Assembly: GCF_027579695.1 (NCBI RefSeq)
Contig: NC_083578.1
Coordinates: forward strand, 1,454,287 to 1,518,286
Length of the DNA stretch: 64,000 nt
From: Neoarius graeffei
Lineage: Eukaryota; Chordata; Actinopteri; Siluriformes; Ariidae
Reading direction: 5' to 3'
The translations under genes were made by a program, and so were the position numbers. Under the pieces are notes generated by a model. It was not told the origin of the DNA, made no database searches, and saw only the letters and a list, made by a program, of their open reading frames with translations. The first letter of the stretch is position 1; each line of letters opens with the position of its first letter. This document shows positions 57,885-64,000 of the stretch, one piece after another.

Positions 57885-58734
57885 AGAAGCTTTCACTCTG
57901 TAACTGGATCAAGGTTCAGGTTATGGGTAGTAGAACCATCCTATAACATTCCAGTATAATGAGAAGAATTTGAGCAATTTTTCTTATTAAGGAACAAGGA
58001 AATAAAAAAGTTTAAATGTATTATGGTGTTTTCCCACTCGGCCTGAATAGCTGAGTCCTCACCCTGGACAGGATCGGGTCTTGTTTTGTGGTGAAGCTCA
58101 TAATTACTGTTGCTAAGTTCATCTGCATATTGTTTATTGTTTTCCTTTGGTAAGACCCCTTCTGGACATGACAACTGTTCCGTTTGGATGATCATGGAGC
58201 TGTTTGTGAAGAGGTGTGTTTTTCACATTGTTCTCACTGTACTTGCACCACAAATGCAAGACAGTTAACTCCAGTTTATCTCCAGAATATGATTTATTTT
58301 TTACATAACCTTTACATATCTGTGTTTTTAACATACAGCTCTGGAAAAAAAAATTAAGAGACCACTTCTGTTTTTTTCTTAAATCAGTATCTTGATGTCT
58401 GGCAGGCATTTCATTCCAGTGTTTGTGCTGGAATTCCAAAACAAGCACACCTCATTTTACTGAATGAGTTCCTGATTCAGTGATCACCTGAACCAAATCT
58501 TATTTAACGAGGAAAAGTATAAAAACCACTGCTGTGGTCAGCACTATCCTCTTGCATTAGGACCAGTGTGGATAGAAAAACAGTGCTAATAGGACCTTAC
58601 ATTTAACTGGAATACAAAAATATCTATTCATCATACCAAAAAACTTAAAAAGAAAAGTTTTGAGTGAGAAAAAGAAGGGTTCAGTTCTGGCTTTACTGAC
58701 AGAGGGAAACAGTGGGCGTCAGGTTGCTTCCATC

Positions 58735-59298
58735 ATCACACACAGCCAGTAAACAGGCAGGGGTCAGGTGAGACACACACAGTCAGTAAACAGGCAGGGG
58801 TCGGGCAAGACACACACAGTCAGTAAAGAGGCAGTTGTCAGGCGAGACACACACAGTTAGTAAAGAGGCAGTTGTCAGGCGAGACACACACAGTCAGTAA
58901 AGAGGCAGTTGTCAGGCGAGACACAAACAGTCAGTAAACAGGTAGGGGTCAGGTGAAACACACACAGTCAGTAAAGAGGCAGTGGTCAGGTGAAACACAC
59001 ACAGTCAGTAAACAGGCAGGGGTCAGGTGAAACACACACAGTCAGTAAAGAGGCAGTGGTCAGGCGAGACACACACAGTCAGTAAGCAGGCAGGGGTCGG
59101 ACGAAACACACACAGTAAACAGGCAGGGGTCAGGCGAGACACACAGTCAGTAAACAGGCAGGGGTCAGGCAAAACACACACAGTTAGTAAAGAGGCAGTT
59201 GTCAGCCGAAACACACACACAGTCAGTAAAAAGGCAGTGGTCAGGCAAGACAGACACAGTCAGTAAAGAGGCAGTGGTCAGGTGAGACACACACAGTA
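58735..59298. repeat. Minisatellite of about 38-bp units, copy B
   Basis: It is the same unit family as 52010-53500. A short tail of the array resumes at 60212-60270, on the far side of the L2 insertion. Confidence 0.93.
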
Positions 59299-60211
59299 AG
59301 CCTTGACTAAACATATCTGTTTATTCAAGCCTTGTGTTAATGGTGTTTATGAGGTAAAGGTGTAGATCTGGAGGGTCCTCAGACAGAGTGTTTTGGTAAA
59401 CTGGGATGTATGGATGCTGTCAGTCCCCACTCGCTTGCTCACTCGAGTTTGTTGATGGTGTAGTGGCTGCTGCTTTATGTCCCGGGGCCCCTCATGCCTG
59501 TGTTACCTTCTGGCTCTCTCCTTTTAGTTATGCTGTCATAGTTAGTTTTGCTGGAGTCCCTGCTTGTACTCAGTGCAATATGTATACTGCTCCTACTTAT
59601 TCAGGTGACACTGGGCATACCTAACAACCTGTGTTTTCTCTCCCCCCCAAATCTGTCCCTCTGAGTTACATGTCGGTCCTGGGATCGAGGTGCTGAACCT
59701 CTTCTGCTCCTCGGACCTGTCTGATCCATCCTGGTGCCCTGTGTCTGGTTGGAGTCTCATCGCATCGCTCCTGTGGAGGACGGCCCCATGAGGACAGTTG
59801 AAAGTCACACTTGGAAGACGCTCTGGACTCTTACAGTAATGCTTTTATGGCTGAGGACTACAGTTGACTTGCTAACTTTAGGACTGCAGTTGTCATGAAC
59901 AGTTTTACACTCAAGTTTCCATCAATGAAGGGTTTATAACATCAACGAAACTGACTTCATGTTAAAACTGTTAATGTTATAGTCATGTTGTCTGTTGTTG
60001 CCCAAATGAGGATGGGTTCCCTTTTGAGTCTGGTTCCTCTCGAGGTTTCTTCCTCATGTCGTCTGAGGGAGTTTTTCTTGCCACCATAGCCTTCATCATT
60101 GGGGATAGATTAGGGATAAAATTAGCTCATGTTTAAAGTCATTTAAATTCTGGAAAGCTGCTTTGCAACAATGTTTATTGTTAAAAGCGCTAAACTTTAC
60201 TTGACTTGACA
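59298..60211 (+). mobile_element. L2-like LINE 3' end in minisatellite, copy B
   Basis: It corresponds to 53503-54423 and ends ctttacttgacttgac. It is flanked on both sides by minisatellite sequence, showing insertion into the array. Confidence 0.8.
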
Positions 60212-60270
60212 CAGTCAGTAAAGAGGCAGTGGTCAGGCAAAACACACACAGTCATTAAAGAGGCAGAGAG

Positions 60271-61200
60271 TATGAGCAGTAACCCAAATACAACCCGGAT
60301 CAATAATCAGCACAAACAATAAAGGTGTGGTGAAGACAGTCTCGCTGAGCATTTATTTCACAATGACACACTGTAAACAAAGTCCGTTTATATTGTGGCA
60401 GTGATTGCGCTCTGATCAGGACCAGGTGTGTGTGTGATTAGAACTCCGGAGACTGAGAACAGTGTGGTGCAGGATGGTTGTTGTAGTCCGCTGCGGCCAT
60501 ATTCGAAAGCGGCTGTGATCTCTGGGAAGTGGAATCTTGAGTGTGAGAAAGTGCAGAACATGACATCAATAATAAAGACACAGAGCCAATAAAACTGGTT
60601 TCCTCCTCACTAAGCCTTCACACATATACAGCTGAGGTTTTTAATTGATTTTTTTATTTTCTTTGAGTATTTTGTTAAATTTTCCTTTGATATAAAAACT
60701 CACCGTGCTAAGAGCAGGGCTTTTGGGATGTATAGTTTATAAATCCATGTTTAACACATAAAAGTTTCTTCAGTTATCCAAGGGCTTTTATAAAAAGGCT
60801 TTTCTGTCACTTTTTCAGCACGAGCTACAGCGATGTAACATCTGGCCCTGTCCCTGCTTCGGTACAGAATGAAACAGAACTTCGTTCTTCATTATAAAGT
60901 AAATTTGATCAGTACATGGGTCAGGATTTCCTGCTTCAGTTTTTGCTGAGGATAATAAAAAGTCTGACGTTTTAAAGGTCATGAACTTTACTGCTGCGTA
61001 GCCGTAGTGTTTTTGCTGGTTTTGTGGTAATTTGCCGTTCCTGGACTGCACACGACAATCCAAACCTTATAGATGGACAGCTCATTAATTTATCACGAGG
61101 ATGGTTAAACTCAGGTGAAAGCTGCACAGTTGGTACCAACTGAAATCTTAATTTCTCACTCGAGTTCTTCTGAGATCGAACAGCACCTGTTAGCTCCTTT
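60271..61200. other. Intergenic DNA, nothing recognised
   Basis: No gene or repeat family is recognised in this moderately AT-rich stretch. Confidence 0.5.
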
Positions 61201-61203
61201 GTA

Positions 61204-61338
61204 GGCCATGGCCTAATGGTTAGAGAAGCAGCTTTAGGACCAAAAGGTCACTGGTTTGATTCCTTGGACCAGGCTGCTCTGGGTGTGTTGTACATCGCTC
61301 TGGATAAAAGCATCTACTAAACACCTGTAATGTAATAT
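61204..61338 (+). mobile_element. V-SINE-like tRNA-derived element
   Basis: The head has ggcctaatggttagaga and ggtttgattcc, and the tail has ctctggataaaagcatctac, the common fish V-SINE 3' end. It is interrupted at its tail by the LINE at 61339. Confidence 0.7.
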
Positions 61339-61640
61339 CTTCTTCTTGTGGCTGCTCCCGATTAGGGGTCGCCACAGCGGATCTTTCATCTCTATTGCTC
61401 CCTGTCTTCTGCATCCTTCTCTACCACACCTGCCACTTTCATGTCCTCTCTCACCACATCCATGTACCTCCTCTTTGGCCTTCCTCGTTTTTGTTTGCCT
61501 GGCAGCTCCATCCTCAACACTCTCCTTCCAACATGTTCTGCATCTCTTCTCAGGATGTGCCCATACCATCTCAGTCTCATCTCTCTTAGCTTAATTCCCA
61601 AGCTCTCCACATGTGCTGTCCCTCTGATGAGGGACAAACG
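61339..61640 (-). mobile_element. RTE-like LINE 3' end with 15-bp target duplication
   Basis: The minus-strand frame has MRLRWYGHILRRDAEHVGRR, then GKQKRGRPKRRYMDVVREDM, the C-terminal end of RTE-type ORFs, and runs to the CGDP end. The target duplication cctgtaatgtaatat lies at 61324-61338 and 61641-61655. It is 5'-truncated to about 302 bp and cannot move by itself. Confidence 0.85.
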
Positions 61641-61655
61641 CCTGTAATGTAATAT

Positions 61656-62599
61656 ACTGTTATAATATCCTGGAATCATGATCTCCAACAATCTTCTATT
61701 CTGTCAGTGTCTTGTGTAAGTACAACCCTAAGAACCTGATCACTAGCATCAGTCTGGAGCGCAAAAGGTTTGATGGACTCAGAACAGGAGCTGTGATTAA
61801 AGCCTGTTAGTCCTTGAGTGCTCTTGTACATTCCTGTGTCAATGCCCTTTTCTATGTGAGATCTGCAGCTCTTTCAGAACATCATGAACTTCTGCACATC
61901 CTGGATGGACTGGAGTTCAGGGAAGTTCTGCACAGCTTCTACTTTGCCTGGATAGTTTCATGTGCCATCTCTGGAAACCATGTGGGTCCATTAATTTTTG
62001 TGTTTATTCATTATTCTATTTTAAATTAAACTGAAATTAAATACTGAAAAATGAACAGTTTATGATTTAAAAATGCTGTAATCAACGTGTTAATGAATAA
62101 TTGTTTCTTTGTCAAAGTATTTGTAAATGTAATGATGGAGAATATCAATTCTGCTCATTTTGAAGGCGATGTCTCTGGGATTGGCTTCTGAGGTCTGGAT
62201 GGAAGTAATGGAGGTCTATAGCCTTTGCTGGATATTTCAATGCCTCGGATGTAATTAGTGCAGAAGTGCCATGATACCAGTAGATGATCTCATGTCACTT
62301 GCCACAGCTGTGTAAAGTTGGAATGGTGCTGTTATATGATCTCAGAAAATAACTTTTATGATCTTGAGATTACAAAAAAAACGAATAAAAAGTGTGTAAT
62401 CAGTGAAGTTTCCTGTAAGGAGAAATGTGTTTATTTAACATTTATGGAAGGAGTCTCCAGTGTCAGAGGTAAAGCCTTTGGTAAAGCTCTTCAGGACAGG
62501 TCACATGACAAGTTGTGGTTTTTAAAAAAAAAAATCTTATTAATTTCAAGAGAGAAAAAAGTCCAGTTGCCAGTGTTCATACAGATCCTGTTAAAAAGT
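61656..62599. other. DNA downstream of the MHC gene, including its 3' UTR
   Basis: The 3' UTR of the class II gene must run leftward from 62599; no AATAAA was assigned. The stretch 61690-62010 resembles a LINE or gene remnant only weakly. No exon is recognised. Confidence 0.45.
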
Positions 62600-62721
62600 T
62601 TAACAGGTACATGATGCTTTAATGACGAAGAACATTCCTATAGCTAATCCCAGTATTCCAACAGCAATTCCCACTGCAAACACCACCGTCGGAGTTACAC
62701 TCCGAATTACCACTGGTTCAT
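62600..62721 (-). CDS. MHC class II alpha transmembrane/tail exon
   Basis: It starts after acceptor ttccacag with DEPVVIRSVTPTVVFAVGIA and continues through the glycine-motif helix to the stop codon. Confidence 0.93.
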
Positions 62722-62727
62722 CTGTGG

Positions 62728-62783
<56 letters not shown>

Positions 62784-63126
62784 TATTGAGTCAGTATTAT
62801 GAAGTAAAATAAAGTGAAATAAATCCAGTGAAGCTGTTTCTCACCCCATGTTCTAGTCTGAGGTGAGTCCAGAGCTTCATGCTCCACCATGCAGCTGTAT
62901 TCATCTCCTTCAGTCGGAGAACTCGTCAGGATGGAGAATGAATTGAAGGTTCCGTCTGTGTTCATTGAAAGCTGGCTGTTGTACACTCCCTCTGTCACTG
63001 ACTCACCGTTCCTCATCCAGTTAACTTTGATGTGTGGAGGATAGAAATTCTTCATAAAGCAGATGAAGTTATTTTCTACTCCAGACTCTATGTTGTGTTT
63101 TGGGTAGATGCTCACTTCTGGAGGCT
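62600..63126 (-). CDS. MHC class II alpha chain, last two coding exons (5'-partial)
   Basis: Exon 62845-63126 (282 nt, phase 1 at both ends, the usual length) encodes the alpha-2 immunoglobulin domain: EPPEVSIYPKHN, ICFMKNFYPPHIKVNW and YSCMVEHEAL, with the two disulphide cysteines. Exon 62600-62721 encodes the connecting peptide, membrane helix and a very short tail ending KASCTC, then TAA. The helix contains G-x3-G-x2-G-x3-G (GIAVGILGLAIG), the motif that pairs class II alpha with beta in the membrane. The product presents peptides to CD4 T cells at the cell surface. Alpha-1 and signal exons are not in the window; they should lie to the right. The sub-lineage is not determined. Confidence 0.93.
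62728..62780. repeat. (CA)n microsatellite beside an MHC acceptor
   Basis: About 25 CA units, read as (UG)n on the transcript, lie about 8 bases from the acceptor of the last coding exon. Confidence 0.93.
62845..63126 (-). CDS. MHC class II alpha-2 domain exon
   Basis: It has a C1-set immunoglobulin domain with acceptor ttttttcag and donor gtgaga. It is 282 bases long and starts and ends in phase 1, as in known class II alpha genes. Confidence 0.93.
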
Positions 63127-64000
63127 CTGAAAAAAAAAAGCCACGAATTTTAGATAAAGTGTGTAAATATCTCTGAGTGCATGTTTTTGGAATCACATTT
63201 GCATTTTGTATCAAGTTCAGTATAACATTTTATACAGAACTATTTTATCAAAGGGAATAGTTTTTATTCCATTGAAAAAGTGTCCTCTATGTGTAATAAT
63301 TCCCCATATTTCACTCCGATGACGTCACTCCCAGTGTTTTCCCGCTGACTAGATGTGTGTTGTCAAAATGATGAACCGGTTAAAAATTAAAATTATTTTC
63401 ATTAACTTGAGTGTTTTTTTGTGGATGTGTCTATGTAATATAAAGAACATTACACTGTAGGGTGAAGATATGAAGTTTATCTTCTCATGTTGAAAACTAT
63501 TTTCACTGGTGATATATCCATTCACCACTCAGAGATAAACTTCATATCTTTGTACCACTGTGTAATATCCTCTCCATATGCATGCGGCCACAGATGACTG
63601 TAAGCTGCAGTATGTCAGCAACAACACCGAGCCCATGGAGAGCTCATCTGCAACTGCTCTGTCATTAGTGATAAACTTTGGCTTTGGCTTTCACACAAGA
63701 CCCCAACAAAAGATTGGCTCAGTGCAAGGTGTGTGGTATCAGAATAAAGGATGTTGGATCACATTTTATCAGCTGAAAAGGTCAGTCAGCTGGTGATGTG
63801 AAAGAGGTGTTAATGCTAGCGCTGATTATCAAAAGTATTAGCTCAACATCAGCTATTTAGCATGCTAATAGATAAAGGAGTCATGATCTAGCATCACATG
63901 CTTTCCTTGAATTCCGTTGAATACGTACTGCAGTTTTCTCATCTGAGGAATTGTCACTGAGGAGTACTCAGTGACAATTAAAGAGCATTACAACAAACTG
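63127..64000 (-). other. Probable MHC class II alpha intron
   Basis: No alpha-1 exon (no DxxE/C signature) was found on the minus strand. A plus-strand open frame at 63578-63796 has no recognised homologue and is probably chance. Confidence 0.5.

Larger units (their letters stand above)
57477..60211. repeat. Segmental duplication, copy B
   Basis: It matches 50739-54423 from tttataagtaagcagaagct onward and shares the SINE with the same target duplication. The minisatellite is much shorter here (about 0.55 kb). Confidence 0.92.

Noticed and set aside
63578-63796. Possible MHC alpha-1 exon at the right edge
   Set aside because: The frame is on the plus strand, opposite to the gene, and lacks alpha-1 landmarks.

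Overview
The window looks like nuclear DNA of a ray-finned fish. Genes are intron-rich with GT..AG splice sites. The repeats are typical teleost ones: tRNA-headed SINEs with GAGAT tails, L2- and RTE-like LINE ends, Tc1-like and hAT elements and CA/GA microsatellites. The protein-coding genes belong to jawed-vertebrate families. An otophysan such as a catfish would fit the repeat set, but that is a weak inference. Only three genes can be supported; most of the 64 kb is repeats.

Layout. (1) Positions 454-13754, minus strand: nine coding exons of a KDM2B-type gene. They encode a short isoform start, the CXXC zinc finger, the PHD finger, a linker, the F-box and the first leucine-rich repeats; the 3' end lies beyond position 1. 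Its fifth intron is almost entirely a 6.4-kb G-rich minisatellite (1670-8133), and a hAT element with a clear 8-bp target duplication sits in the intron upstream of it. (2) 13755-22001: the head-to-head intergenic region, holding a SINE-like repeat and a 4.2-kb minisatellite of 28/29-bp units. No JmjC exon was found there. (3) 22002-36363, plus strand: orai1, two coding exons split by a 13.7-kb intron packed with nested transposons. (4) 36364-62599: no host gene recognised. This part holds a nested fold-back element, an inactive non-LTR retrotransposon inside an L2 fragment, a probable solo LTR inside a Tc1-like transposon, and a segmental duplication about 6.7 kb apart. (5) 62600-63126, minus strand: the last two coding exons of an MHC class II alpha chain gene.

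Biology. kdm2b encodes a CpG-island-binding subunit of a variant Polycomb complex. orai1 encodes the plasma-membrane store-operated calcium channel. The two are also neighbours in the same divergent orientation in mammals, so this is conserved synteny and not an operon. The MHC class II gene has no functional link to them in the sequence. I see no CRISPR array, operon or prokaryotic-type system. The most unusual things are structural: very large stop-free intronic minisatellites, a perfect 74-bp palindrome, concentric fold-back elements, UG-repeat splice acceptors, and a kdm2b locus that shows only the JmjC-less form.
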